Source: Flammeovirgaceae bacterium SG7u.111 (GTDB taxonomy: Bacteria > Bacteroidota > Bacteroidia > Cytophagales > Flammeovirgaceae). From it: 64,000 nucleotides of DNA. Of the stretch, positions 43,402-52,982 are shown piece by piece. Where the stretch lies: positions 1,007,635 to 1,071,634 of the forward strand of contig CP139021.1 in assembly GCA_034044135.1 (NCBI GenBank), read 5' to 3'. A program made the position numbers and the translations under genes. A model generated the notes under the pieces. That model was given only the letters and a program-made list of their open reading frames with translations. It had not been told where the DNA came from and did no database searches. The first letter of the stretch is position 1. Each line of letters begins with the position of its first letter.

Positions 43402-45993
43402 CTACCTCCACTTAATCTGGGAGGTAATGGTTGAGTCGGTTATTTTATCATCTTCCGCAAGTAAGAAGGCTTTGGATAAAATGACGGACAACCCAGAGTC
43501 TCCCTCGAAAGGAATATACAAGTTATCGGTATGGTTTTTCTTGCTTCGGTCTGGAACGATGCAGAGGTATTGGTCATTGGGTTCCATCAGGATATTGGTG
43601 CTTCCAATATGAATTTTGTAGGTTCTTAACTTTCCTTTCACCACCAAAAACTTATCTTTTATTTCAGCTACTTTACTGATTTTAAGCCTTGGTAAGAGGG
43701 AACTAAGGATTTCTTTCCTGTTTTTCGCTATTTCGGAAAGATCCCCAAACGAATAAGCTGTCCAATAATCTCTATAGGCTGGTACGCCGCCTGAGTCTTG
43801 CCAAGTTGGGTCGTTGCCCACGCTGGCTACTCCCACAAACAAATCCACATCCCTTAGCACTTCAGAAAAAGGAACAACGGGTATGTCTACCATATCAACC
43901 ACATCATTTGTTTTTAGGTCTAAAAAGCGGATTTGGTCGGTAGCTATGTAGTTCCAAATACCAGTGTCATTATAGGCATCGTCTGCATTGATTTCATTTA
44001 TCCAATATTCTGCCTTTAGCCCAAACTCAGGAAGTTCCAAATCAGCAGCTTCATTGTACCGACCGTCGTCGTACCAGCCCATCAGGGCATAGTTCCAGCC
44101 CCTAGTTTTTGCCAACATATTAAACTGATGCTGTTTCAGTACGTGGGCAGCCATTCGGTTGCTGTAAGACTTGGTATTTACTTCGGCATCGGTGAGGAGG
44201 TACACCTCGCGGAAAGCTTGTTTTAAGGGCTGCTGGAGTTTTTTTTCGATCAAAAAATCTCTCCAATCTTTTATCTTTTCTACAGAATAGTTAGCTGGAT
44301 GCCACAGCGTAACCACGCTATCGGTACTGGGCTGGAAGATTTCCCCCTTGGGGCTCGTCCATTTCCCACCTATGTAAATGCCAGTTTGTGCATTTTCCCC
44401 TGAGGTAAACACCCAAATGAGTTTGTGGGAAAGGGCTGCCATTAAGCCATGTTCTAGGTAGAGCTGGGTAAAGTTTTCCATGTTCCAGCTGCGGTTTTGC
44501 CTGAACATTCTATCAACTCTGTCTCTTTGGGCGGTGAGTGTTTGCTCTAGTTGCTTTTTAGTAGCCTTTAGCTTTTTGAGCTTTTGGGCATGTTTTTCTT
44601 TCACAAAAGCAGGAACAGACTTTTGGTAAGCACCGTCTGGTTTTATCCATTTCAAGGTCGATTTCCCAATTCCCGTAATCTCTATTTCAGCTTGGTAATC
44701 GTCAAATGTCATAAGTTTTTTACCTTGCGCTAGGCCAAAGTCTTCCACTGCCATGTCCTCAATTTCTTGTATAGAAATACCACGGGTCTTGGCAGCGTCC
44801 TTCAGGTACTTGTCGATCATCTTTTGAGTGTTGGCTTGCTTTATCCTCAGCTTGAGGCGCGAAAGCTTTCCTATGCCCGAAAGACCTTTCGACTGAAAAA
44901 GTGTGAAGAGGCAAGCATTACCTACCGCTGCGGCAGCAGGACCTTTTCCAGGGATTTTTCTATAACTCCGTTCGGCTAATCTTGAAATATTGTTGAGCGT
45001 AGTTTCGTCATGAAAGTGGCTGCACATCCAAATAAAACCTTTTATGGCATCAGAATTTACCGAGGACAAAAACTCTGAAGTAGTGTAGTTGTAAGAACCT
45101 CCTGCATAGGTTTGGGTGTATTCGGTGGTCTTTTCCTTTAGTTCGTACAGAAAAACTAGCCAAGCATTAACTGTTTTTTTGAACTTTTCTGCTCCGAGTT
45201 CTTTGAAGAGGGCATTACTTTCTTTTAAGTATTTCTTCGTGGGCTTTCCAGTATTGGCAGTTTGTGCAAGTGCAACTAGGCGGTACCAATGAGGTTGGTC
45301 TTTTTCAGGAGCTTCTTTGATGAAGGAGTTGGCAAATTCTTTAAATTGATCATCTCCTAAAAAAAGAATGGGTTTTATTTCAGCTGCACCATTTGTTGAA
45401 TCGAAATAGATGGAGTCCAGCTTGTTTATTAATTTTGCTTTGGCAGTTGCATTGTAGTTGTTCGTGTCTTGTTTGCATTTTGCTTTCAATACGTCGAGTG
45501 CCTTTAGAAGTTCTTCCGATATTATCTTGCTTTTCAGTTGTTTGCTCAATTGATTCACGAACAGGCCTATAGGCCAAGCATGTACCGATTTCCAGCTGTT
45601 GTATTTTGCTGTTTCACAAAACTTATTGATGAGGTCAATCGCTTGTTGGGCTTCAAAGTGGATTTTGGTTCTTAAAATTTGATGGAGATAAGCATTGCAA
45701 GTTTCCTCCTCTTTGTGTGAATAGGTTCCTCCATGCCTAAGCCCCCTTTTATACTCTGCAATGGTAGACATACAGTACTGTAAAAAGTTGATTTTCTGAG
45801 TGTCATCCCATTTTTTTACCTCGCCTTTGTAAATAGACGTTTCGTTTACATCTGGGGAATAATAGTAGCCGTGTTTGTCCTTTTTTTCAATCTCCTTTAT
45901 GGTTTCGTCTATTACCCTTTTAAAGGTCTCGTTTGCAGTATCGTCGTTTGTTTCTCCTGTAACTATGCTTTTTAACTTTTCTATAATGCTCAT
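43402..45993 (-). CDS. DUF4132-domain protein (MolR/YehI-like), 863 residues
   Basis: A large cytoplasmic protein with no signal peptide. The N-terminal half is helical (HEAT-like or similar; FKEFANSFIKEAP, KFKKTVNAWLVFLYELK, RSYRKIPGKGPAAAAVGNACLF), the middle carries a Lys-rich coiled segment (KLKKLKATKKQLEQTL), and the C-terminal half (about 430-770) has the DUF4132 pattern seen in E. coli YehI/MolR: GIGKSTLKWIKPDG, MAALSHKLIWVF, WHPANYSVEKIKDWRDFL, GWYDDGRYNEAADLELPEFGLKAE. Biochemical function unknown. The upstream 129-residue gene ends 4 nt before its ATG, so the two are coupled. A SWIM, MoxR or VWA gene, sometimes found with DUF4132, is not seen here. Confidence 0.82.
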   Translation of the reverse strand: MSIIEKLKSIVTGETNDDTANETFKRVIDETIKEIEKKDKHGYYYSPDVNETSIYKGEVKKWDDTQKINFLQYCMSTIAEYKRGLRHGGTYSHKEEETCNAYLHQILRTKIHFEAQQAIDLINKFCETAKYNSWKSVHAWPIGLFVNQLSKQLKSKIISEELLKALDVLKAKCKQDTNNYNATAKAKLINKLDSIYFDSTNGAAEIKPILFLGDDQFKEFANSFIKEAPEKDQPHWYRLVALAQTANTGKPTKKYLKESNALFKELGAEKFKKTVNAWLVFLYELKEKTTEYTQTYAGGSYNYTTSEFLSSVNSDAIKGFIWMCSHFHDETTLNNISRLAERSYRKIPGKGPAAAAVGNACLFTLFQSKGLSGIGKLSRLKLRIKQANTQKMIDKYLKDAAKTRGISIQEIEDMAVEDFGLAQGKKLMTFDDYQAEIEITGIGKSTLKWIKPDGAYQKSVPAFVKEKHAQKLKKLKATKKQLEQTLTAQRDRVDRMFRQNRSWNMENFTQLYLEHGLMAALSHKLIWVFTSGENAQTGIYIGGKWTSPKGEIFQPSTDSVVTLWHPANYSVEKIKDWRDFLIEKKLQQPLKQAFREVYLLTDAEVNTKSYSNRMAAHVLKQHQFNMLAKTRGWNYALMGWYDDGRYNEAADLELPEFGLKAEYWINEINADDAYNDTGIWNYIATDQIRFLDLKTNDVVDMVDIPVVPFSEVLRDVDLFVGVASVGNDPTWQDSGGVPAYRDYWTAYSFGDLSEIAKNRKEILSSLLPRLKISKVAEIKDKFLVVKGKLRTYKIHIGSTNILMEPNDQYLCIVPDRSKKNHTDNLYIPFEGDSGLSVILSKAFLLAEDDKITDSTITSQIKWR

Positions 45994-45997
45994 AATC

Positions 45998-46387
45998 TCA
46001 TCCTCCTACAAGTGGTGTTAGTTTTAGAAAACTGATTTTTGAATGTTGGGTAAGCAATATTTTTTCCTCTAGGCTTTCGGCTTGTTGGTTGTCTATCAGT
46101 ACGAAGTAGCTATTTTTGTTGAAGGCTTCCAGTGCTATGTACACTTGCTTTTCCCCGTCAATCGCTTTTTTGTTTTTGACCTTGTAGCCGTTTAGCGTTT
46201 TTTCCGCTTCCGAAGGCTTCACTAGCCCGTTAAAAACTTCGGGAAGCTTTTTGTTGTAGTTCTCCACTTCTTGGAACACCCGTTGGCTGATAATTTCCTT
46301 TACCGTCACATTTTCGGTTGCAAACTCAAGGTTAAGTTCGTTGAGGATCTCTCCCGTGAAGGTTTCATCTTTAATAGTTACAATCAT
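45998..46387 (-). CDS. Small beta-grasp-like protein with C-terminal Gly-Gly, partner of DUF4132
   Basis: A 129-residue protein not recognised by name. Its order of predicted elements resembles a ubiquitin/MoaD-like beta-grasp fold: strand MIVTIKDETF, strand ILNELNLEFA, helix TVKEIISQRVFQEVENYNKKL, a polar insert, then strands YFVLIDNQQ and KISFLKLTP, closing LVGG at the very C-terminus. MoaD, ThiS and mature ubiquitin end in the same way. DNA of the last codons reads GGAGGATGAG, so GG codons also look like a Shine-Dalgarno for the DUF4132 start four nt later; the Gly-Gly could therefore be partly a by-product. No E1, E2 or protease gene is adjacent. The beta-grasp call is inference from pattern only. 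Confidence 0.5.
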   Translation of the reverse strand: MIVTIKDETFTGEILNELNLEFATENVTVKEIISQRVFQEVENYNKKLPEVFNGLVKPSEAEKTLNGYKVKNKKAIDGEKQVYIALEAFNKNSYFVLIDNQQAESLEEKILLTQHSKISFLKLTPLVGG

Positions 46388-46618
46388 GTTGCTCTTAAAA
46401 GTTTAATGATAGAATTAGCTTTCTTTGAGAATATGTTCGTAAATAAAAAAGGCTAGAGCGTAAGCTATGTACGGTGTGAAAAAAAGGTGGAAAAAATGAT
46501 TGGGGGTCTTACTTTTAAAGCTTCTAAGAGGACGAAATCCTAAGGTATTAATTTTACTTTGTTATATTTGATAAAAAACACTTGAATATTAAGTCAGTAC
46601 TTTCTAAGTAATAAAAGA

Positions 46619-48070
46619 ATGAAATGGTCTTATGAGAATGATATTGAGATTAGGCGATATGAATATGATGACTATCCAAAAGTTGAGGTTAATCTAATCT
46701 CATTAGATAGAGCGGAGAAAGTAATAGCGAGTAAGAACAAAAGAATACAAACAAAAGATAAGACTTTTGAACACCAAGGGTATAAAGGGTTTGACTTCTC
46801 ATTTAGTGAAGTTTTATCTCCAATGGAATTTGACTCTCTAATAATTTTATCACGATTCCGATTTCTTAGAACAATTTTTACGCAATCATTCATTATTCAT
46901 GGTGCAACAATTCATTCAAGTTCACATTTTGAAGAAACATTTTTTATAGAAAAAATAGAGTTTCATGATGTTACTTTTAAAGATGATGTGTCATTTTGGC
47001 AAGCTATTTTTTTGAAAAAAGTAGAGTTTAATAGATGTACATTTGAAAAAAATGCATGTTTTGAAAACACAGTTTTTGTAGATGAAGTAGTTTTTAATAG
47101 ATGTGTTTTTGAAAATCCAGTAAATTTTGCATTATCTGATACACCGAAAACAAATCAATGTTTTTACCGAACTATAAAGGGTGGTTTCAATGATTCCGTT
47201 TTTGAACAAAAAGTGGTGTTTTACCATCGTCATTTTGCTGCAATATCTTTCAATAATACAAAATTTAAAAAGCTAGTTGATTTTTATCAAACAACTTTTT
47301 TAGAGCCTGTATGTTTTCACAAAACAGATTTTGAAGATACATCTGTATTTTCAAAGGCTACGTTTAAGGAGTTAGCGGTATTTCTTTATACACAAGTATC
47401 AAAAAATATGATACTTCGTGAAGCAGATTTTCAAGACGGTGTCAATTTTTCTTTTATTAATTTCATCGGAGGGGGAAACTTGAATGTTTTTAATCTCAAA
47501 ATTGAGTTTAAATTAAATAAAGCGCCTAAAGAGAGTGGAGCTAAGGAAATAATTGATGATTGGAAAAGTATAACTCACCTTCAAAAAAGAGAGACTTTTA
47601 GAACTTTAAAAAATGAATCGATAAAGCAAAATAATAAAATTCAAGCATTAGAATTTCATCAAAAAGAAATGGATTCTTTTAGAGAGGAGCTCAAGGCTAC
47701 CAAGCATTGCTTGAATATGGATAGACTTATACTGGCATTTAACCGCTACACAAATAATTATGGTTTAAATTGGGTAAGGGGATTTTGGGTCACATTAGGT
47801 GTTTCAATTATGTGTTTTGTTTTATATTACATCTCCCTGACTACAAAACCTATTGTATTTACTTCTGAAGTTGATTTAGGTAATTCGTTTCAATGTATAG
47901 GTATAGTATTGGGTTATTTTATTCAATTTATTAATCCGACTCATAATGTGCATTTTATGCATTCCTATCTCGGGAATTGGTCTGTATTTTGGGATTATTT
48001 ATCAAGGATCGCTATAGGGTTATGCATTTATCAAACTATACAAGCTTTTAGGAAATTTGGAAAGGTATGA
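46619..48070 (+). CDS. Pentapeptide-repeat membrane protein, AT-rich
   Basis: A 483-residue protein. About residues 90-290 form a quadrilateral beta-helix type repeat with Phe every five residues (FHDVTFKDDVSFWQAIF, FNRCTFEKNACFENTVF, FNRCVFENPVNF), in the relaxed Phe-centred form. A helical linker (300-370) and two or three transmembrane helices follow (WVRGFWVTLGVSIMCFVLYY at about 384-404, GIVLGYFIQFI at about 424-436, YLSRIAIGLCIYQTI near the end). Function unknown; related proteins have an ion-channel-like tail. It is strongly AT-rich compared with its neighbours, which may reflect transfer. A TATATTTG -7 element lies at 46563-46570. Confidence 0.78.
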   Translation: MKWSYENDIEIRRYEYDDYPKVEVNLISLDRAEKVIASKNKRIQTKDKTFEHQGYKGFDFSFSEVLSPMEFDSLIILSRFRFLRTIFTQSFIIHGATIHSSSHFEETFFIEKIEFHDVTFKDDVSFWQAIFLKKVEFNRCTFEKNACFENTVFVDEVVFNRCVFENPVNFALSDTPKTNQCFYRTIKGGFNDSVFEQKVVFYHRHFAAISFNNTKFKKLVDFYQTTFLEPVCFHKTDFEDTSVFSKATFKELAVFLYTQVSKNMILREADFQDGVNFSFINFIGGGNLNVFNLKIEFKLNKAPKESGAKEIIDDWKSITHLQKRETFRTLKNESIKQNNKIQALEFHQKEMDSFREELKATKHCLNMDRLILAFNRYTNNYGLNWVRGFWVTLGVSIMCFVLYYISLTTKPIVFTSEVDLGNSFQCIGIVLGYFIQFINPTHNVHFMHSYLGNWSVFWDYLSRIAIGLCIYQTIQAFRKFGKV

Positions 48071-48079
48071 TACAATAGA

Positions 48080-48655
48080 TTACCTCCCAAAAAACCAAAA
48101 CAGCAGCAACGACTGTAAGATTGTAACATTTTCCCGCAAGATTTTGAGTGCGCTATAGACCAAGTTGCGGACGGATTGGTAGTTCATGTTCATGGTCTTG
48201 GCCATTTCTTCGTAGTCCATTTCTTGGAAGAATTTTAGGTAGACCGCTTCTTTTTGCCGCTTGGAAAGTTGTGCCATGGCGTTGGCGAGTTGGGTTTTGT
48301 CCCCTGCTTTTAGCTCACTGGCAATGAGGCTTTCTTCCATGTTGGGTTCCAGGTCGAAATCGTAGTTTTCCAGCTCGTCGTCGGGGGAGTACCGGCTGTC
48401 TTTTTGGGTTTTGCGGATGATCCTTCTTCGTAGTGCACCCAGCAAATAATACTTGATGGAATCAGTTTCTCCTATGGTTTCCCTGTTTTTCCAGAGGTCG
48501 AGGAAGAGGTCTTGGATGGCGTCTTCCACCAGTTCGGGCTTAGAAGTGAATTTGCTCCCGTATTTGTAGAGGATGCGGATGTGAAGGTCATAGATGGAGG
48601 CAAAGGCATTTCTATCCCCGTTTTTATACGCTTCCCATAGTGTAATGTCTTCCAT
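48080..48655 (-). CDS. ECF-type RNA polymerase sigma factor
   Basis: A 191-residue sigma-70 family ECF sigma factor. Region 2 is near the N-terminus (FASIYDLHIRILYKYGSKF, DAIQDLFLDLWKNRETIG) and region 4 helix-turn-helix at about 125-175 (MAQLSKRQKEAVYLKFFQEMDYEEMAKTMNMNYQSVRNLVYSALKIL). Most Bacteroidota ECF factors are paired with an anti-sigma FecR gene; none is adjacent here, so this may be the type without an anti-sigma, or the partner is elsewhere. It is convergent with the pentapeptide protein, 9 nt between stops. Confidence 0.92.
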   Translation of the reverse strand: MEDITLWEAYKNGDRNAFASIYDLHIRILYKYGSKFTSKPELVEDAIQDLFLDLWKNRETIGETDSIKYYLLGALRRRIIRKTQKDSRYSPDDELENYDFDLEPNMEESLIASELKAGDKTQLANAMAQLSKRQKEAVYLKFFQEMDYEEMAKTMNMNYQSVRNLVYSALKILRENVTILQSLLLFWFFGR

Positions 48656-48737
48656 CCTTTGCCTTTTGAATTAGTGCTTTGGGTTAGACCCAAAAGTTGT
48701 TTCCAAGTTTAATGGAAAGCAATCAAAATATCAAAAA

Positions 48738-48779
48738 TGGAGGTTTTCTTTTAAGAATAAATAGAAAAGAAAACCTCCA
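48738..48779 (-). terminator. Rho-independent terminator of the RND efflux operon
   Basis: 15-bp arms TGGAGGTTTTCTTTT and AAAAGAAAACCTCCA with a 12-nt loop; on the minus strand it is followed by ATTTTTG. It lies 42 nt past the RND gene stop. Confidence 0.85.
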
Positions 48780-48820
48780 CCAACTTCTTATGGAAAAAGG
48801 TGGAAGTGAGGTTTTGTTTT

Positions 48821-51800
48821 TTAGGCTGCCTTTGGCACGGTGGTAAAAAGCTTATACAAAATAGGGACAATGAACAAGGTAAGGAAGGTGGAAGATATCA
48901 TTCCGCCAATAATAGTCCAGCCCAAAGGTGACCATAGCCCCGTGCCCGATGCAGTGAGTGGGAGCAAGCCCAAAATGGTAGTAGTGGTGGTCAGTAGGAT
49001 AGGGGTGAACCTTGTTTCGGTCGAAGTTTTTAAGGCTTTTACCAAAGACATTCCTTTTGCCATAAGTTGGTTGGTGTAGTCTACCAATATGATTGAATTA
49101 TTGACCACAATGCCGACCAAGCTGATAAAGCCAACGAAAGCAAAGAATGAAAATGACCAACCTGAAAGATACAATGCGACAAATGAACCCGTGATGGCCA
49201 AGGGAATGGCTGAAAAAACAATCAAGGGTTGCTTGATGGACCTGAATTGAAGAACTAAGACGGCAAATATTCCTGCCATAGCGATCAACAATAGTTTGCC
49301 CAAGTCTCCAAAAGATTCTTGTTGGGTTTCGTACTCGCCTCCTATGTAAAACTCGTACCCTTGTGGCATGTCAAGTTCATCGAGTTTGGCTATGATCTCT
49401 TCGGTAATAGCTGCGGTCTGGTCAGGGTTTAATACATCGGCAGTTATGGCTGTACTTCGCTGCGTATTGTAATGCTGGATTTCATTTACCGCAGACTCGT
49501 ACTGGACATTTACCACTTGCTTGAGCGGAACTTGCCCTCCTTGCTGGGTGGTAAAATAAACCTTGTTGAAGTCGCCTACGTTCGCTTTTTGGGCAAATGG
49601 CATTCTTACAACTAAGGGGTATTCTTCTCCGTCTTCAAGTGTTACATCATCGATAGTAAGCCCTGCCAAACTGGCTCGCACGGTTACATCAATATCTTGG
49701 ATGGGCAAGCCGATCATTCCTGCCTTATCGCGGTTGATGGCTACTTTGAGGTCGGTTTTGTTGATTGCCAAGGGGTTTTCTACATTTTCTGTTCCCGGTG
49801 TTGCTTGGATGATTTTCTCTACAACACCAGCTAACCTTGCCAAGGTATCAAGTTCATTTCCTATTATTTTTATTTCAATAGGAGCTTCGAAAGGAGGACC
49901 GTTTTTCAATTCGCTAAAGCTAATTTTTGCACCCGGATATTTGGCAAAATCTGATCTGAAGCTAGCTAATGTTTGGTAGAAAACAGCGGGATTCCACTCA
50001 TCGAAATTAACAAGGATTTGCCCATGACTTTTCTTGTAATTCTCAGCAATTCGGTTGTAATAAATCATGGGGTTGCCATGCCCAGCATTGGTGGTATAGT
50101 CTTTCACAAAATCTGTTGTATCCAAAATGCTGGAAACAAATTCTACTGCTTTCTGTGTACCATCTATATTTGTTCCATTGGGAGTTTCTACTTCTATTAG
50201 TAGCATGGGCTTATCTGCGGTTGGGAAAAAGCTGACCCCTATGGCGGGGAAAAGCGTAAGGCTTCCGAAGAAGATACCTGTGGCCAAGAGCATTACCAGC
50301 CATGGTTTCCTTAGGGCGAAGTTCAAGGTTGGCCGGTATACTTTATTGATTAAGCCATCCATGGCTCTGTCAGCCCTGCTTCGCTTTTCTGACTTACTGG
50401 ATTTTAAGAATTTTCCAGCCAAAATAGGAGTGAGGGTTAAGGCCAAGATGAGAGAGAAGACAAGTACCAAGATAACGGTTACGGGCAAAGAGCGTAGGAA
50501 TTCGCCAGGACCGCTTTGCATCATCACCAAAGGTAAAAAAGCCAAGAGCGTAGTGACTGTAGAGCTGATAATGGCGTAACCCACTTCGCTAGTTCCTTTT
50601 ATAGCCGCATCCCTAAATCCGTAACCCATTTTTTGGAAACGAACAATGTTTTCAATAACTACAATTCCATTGTCTACGAGTAGGCCAAGGGCAATGACCA
50701 GGGCGGCAATAGAGATTTGTTGTAAACCAAAGCCGCTAAAGTCTAGTGCGCCAATTGCCATGAGGATGGAAAGTGGGATAACGGTCATGATGATAAGTGA
50801 AGGTCGGAAGCCAAGGAACACCAAGATGATGGCTCCTACAAGTAAAACGCCCTGAAGGAGGCTCAAGAAAAAGTCGGAAATTCGTGCTTGTACGGCAGGT
50901 GCTTGCTCAAATGCTGATACCAATTGGATATTGGCAGGCATTTTCGTTTTGAACCGGGCAATTACTTCGTTGATTTCCTCCGAAAGCCCAACAATGTTTT
51001 CCCCTTTTTTTTGTGTAATAGATAAGAAAATAGCCTTTTGCCCCATGAAGCCAGCTTTCCATTTCAAATCTTCATAGTCGTACGTAACCTCTGCTATGTC
51101 TTTGAGGTACACTATTTTTCCGTCTCCTGCATTTACCACTGAGTTTTTGATTTCATCGAGTGAATTATACCCTCCCGATGATTTGATATTGAAAGATTTT
51201 ATGCCTGCCTGCACATCGCCACCGGGTATATTTGCATTGTTTCCTTTTAGCATCCCAATTACTTGATTGAGGGAAATATGCTGTTGGGCCATTTTTTGGA
51301 AATCAATAGAAACCCTGATTTGTTCTTCAGGCTCAGCTTCTATTTTTACATCGTTTAGGCCGCTGATAGTCTTGAGCGAATTTTCCAAGGCTTCGGCATA
51401 ATCGTTGAGTTGGTTGTAGGGCACAATTTCCGATACAAGGGCTAATTGCTGAATGCTTACCCCTTTTGTAGGATCAAATTGGTCAACATCCAAGCTGTAT
51501 AAGTCTGCAGGTAATTCCCCTCGTACATTATTTATCTCACTTTGGATGTCGTCGAACTGTTGGTCAATATCGAACCCAAAATATCCTTCTATTCTGAATA
51601 CAGCTAATCCATCCTGAATTTTTGTATTGATTTTCTTGATATTGTCTACCTCTTCCAAGGCATCTTCTAGCGGATCTACCACCAGTTCTTCCATGTCTTT
51701 GGGGCTAGTGCCCGGGTAAACTGCAATCACGGTGTAGTTAGGGAAATTTGGGCTAGGGTCTTCGGATCTTGGCATAGAAAAGTAAGCGCTGAGACCTACA

Positions 51801-51868
51801 AATGCTCCTAAGAATATCAGGATAATTACGAACTGATAATTATCTATGGCAATTTTTGGTAGTTTCAT
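48821..51868 (-). CDS. RND-family efflux pump, inner-membrane permease
   Basis: A 1015-residue AcrB-like transporter that exports hydrophobic compounds by proton exchange. It starts MKLPKIAIDNYQFVIILIF (helix 1), has two large periplasmic loops and about 12 helices; the second half repeats the first. The TM4 proton-relay Asp is in IALGLLVDNGIVVIENI; helix PxxxG pairs and the terminal LFIVPILYKLF follow. It is the last gene of TetR-TolC-MFP-RND, 20 nt after the adaptor. Substrate not known; heavy-metal residues are not obvious. Confidence 0.95.
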   Translation of the reverse strand: MKLPKIAIDNYQFVIILIFLGAFVGLSAYFSMPRSEDPSPNFPNYTVIAVYPGTSPKDMEELVVDPLEDALEEVDNIKKINTKIQDGLAVFRIEGYFGFDIDQQFDDIQSEINNVRGELPADLYSLDVDQFDPTKGVSIQQLALVSEIVPYNQLNDYAEALENSLKTISGLNDVKIEAEPEEQIRVSIDFQKMAQQHISLNQVIGMLKGNNANIPGGDVQAGIKSFNIKSSGGYNSLDEIKNSVVNAGDGKIVYLKDIAEVTYDYEDLKWKAGFMGQKAIFLSITQKKGENIVGLSEEINEVIARFKTKMPANIQLVSAFEQAPAVQARISDFFLSLLQGVLLVGAIILVFLGFRPSLIIMTVIPLSILMAIGALDFSGFGLQQISIAALVIALGLLVDNGIVVIENIVRFQKMGYGFRDAAIKGTSEVGYAIISSTVTTLLAFLPLVMMQSGPGEFLRSLPVTVILVLVFSLILALTLTPILAGKFLKSSKSEKRSRADRAMDGLINKVYRPTLNFALRKPWLVMLLATGIFFGSLTLFPAIGVSFFPTADKPMLLIEVETPNGTNIDGTQKAVEFVSSILDTTDFVKDYTTNAGHGNPMIYYNRIAENYKKSHGQILVNFDEWNPAVFYQTLASFRSDFAKYPGAKISFSELKNGPPFEAPIEIKIIGNELDTLARLAGVVEKIIQATPGTENVENPLAINKTDLKVAINRDKAGMIGLPIQDIDVTVRASLAGLTIDDVTLEDGEEYPLVVRMPFAQKANVGDFNKVYFTTQQGGQVPLKQVVNVQYESAVNEIQHYNTQRSTAITADVLNPDQTAAITEEIIAKLDELDMPQGYEFYIGGEYETQQESFGDLGKLLLIAMAGIFAVLVLQFRSIKQPLIVFSAIPLAITGSFVALYLSGWSFSFFAFVGFISLVGIVVNNSIILVDYTNQLMAKGMSLVKALKTSTETRFTPILLTTTTTILGLLPLTASGTGLWSPLGWTIIGGMISSTFLTLFIVPILYKLFTTVPKAA

Positions 51869-51888
51869 GATTCTAGAGTTTCAACGAG

Positions 51889-52941
51889 TTAATAATTTAC
51901 CACTTCTACAATGTCGCCGTCCGCTAGGTAAGCAGCTCCTTCCGTTACTACTTGTGCTTTGGTAAAACTAGAAGCCAACACAGTGAAGTATCCTTCTCCA
52001 ATGTGCGAAGGGCTTACCTCTACTTTTTTGACCTTGTTTTCTTTCTGTTCTAGCACAAACACTTGAGCGGTTTCTTTCCTGCCTTCTACCAGTGCATCCA
52101 TGGTTATTTTGTAGTAAGGATCTTGGTTGGAAGGAAATAGCTGGACTTTGCCTACAAAGCCGTTTTTTAAGTTTAGCGTGCTTGGGTTTAGGGTGAGTTC
52201 AATTTCGAAAGCACCAGTTCGAGGGTCGGCAGATTCGGCTATTTCGGAGACGTAGGCGGTAAATGAATGCTTGGGGTAGGCATCGAAAAATACCTTGGCC
52301 GAGTCTCTTGCATGAAGTCGTACAATATCCACATCGGCTACTCCTATTCTGATTACATGAGCGTCTTTAGCCGTATTTCCCACTAAAAAAACGGGTGTAC
52401 CTCCATTTACGAGCTCTCCTTCTTCGGCAAACCTTTTTAATATTTTCCCATTTTCAGGAGCGGTAATTTGCGAATAGGTTTGGTTGAAAGCAGCTATTTC
52501 CAATTCAGATTTTGCCACTTCAAAAACTGTGGTTAGGTCTTGTAACTGTTCCAAAGTAATTACGCTGTCTTGGTAGAGGTTCTGAGCCCTGTCGAGGTCT
52601 CTTTTTGCTTTTCCAACAGCATTTTTTGCTTTGCTTACTTGTGCATTTATTTCCGACCTATTGAGTATGGCCAATACCTGCCCTGCTTTTACCGCTTGCC
52701 CTTCTTCTGCATAAATATGCTGGATAATCCCACCTATTTTAAAAGACATTTTTACTTCGGCTTTTGAGCCCAGCACACCACTTGCTTCTATGGGAATAGG
52801 CGCCGAGGTGATTTCTAGCTCTTGAACGGCTACTGGTTTTGCTGTTTTTTTTGGAGAGTCGTCTGCGTATTTGGTTTTATAATCTGGATTGCAGGCATAG
52901 CTTAGCAATGCCAGTGCGAGTATCACTGATAGATTTTTCAT
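51889..52941 (-). CDS. RND efflux periplasmic adaptor lipoprotein
   Basis: A 350-residue membrane fusion protein (AcrA-like) with a lipoprotein signal and lipobox LSYAC (Cys17). It shows the lipoyl half-domains (KIGGIIQHIYAEEGQAVKAGQVLAILN, KRFAEEGELVNGGTPVFLVG), a short coiled-coil hairpin (NAQVSKAKNAVGKAKRDLDRAQNL), beta barrel and C-terminal membrane-proximal domain. It joins the permease to TolC. Same direction as TolC (42 nt) and the permease (20 nt). Confidence 0.95.
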   Translation of the reverse strand: MKNLSVILALALLSYACNPDYKTKYADDSPKKTAKPVAVQELEITSAPIPIEASGVLGSKAEVKMSFKIGGIIQHIYAEEGQAVKAGQVLAILNRSEINAQVSKAKNAVGKAKRDLDRAQNLYQDSVITLEQLQDLTTVFEVAKSELEIAAFNQTYSQITAPENGKILKRFAEEGELVNGGTPVFLVGNTAKDAHVIRIGVADVDIVRLHARDSAKVFFDAYPKHSFTAYVSEIAESADPRTGAFEIELTLNPSTLNLKNGFVGKVQLFPSNQDPYYKITMDALVEGRKETAQVFVLEQKENKVKKVEVSPSHIGEGYFTVLASSFTKAQVVTEGAAYLADGDIVEVVNY

Positions 52942-52982
52942 CTTAGAATTGGTTTCAATTAGAATGTTAAGAGATTAGTTTT

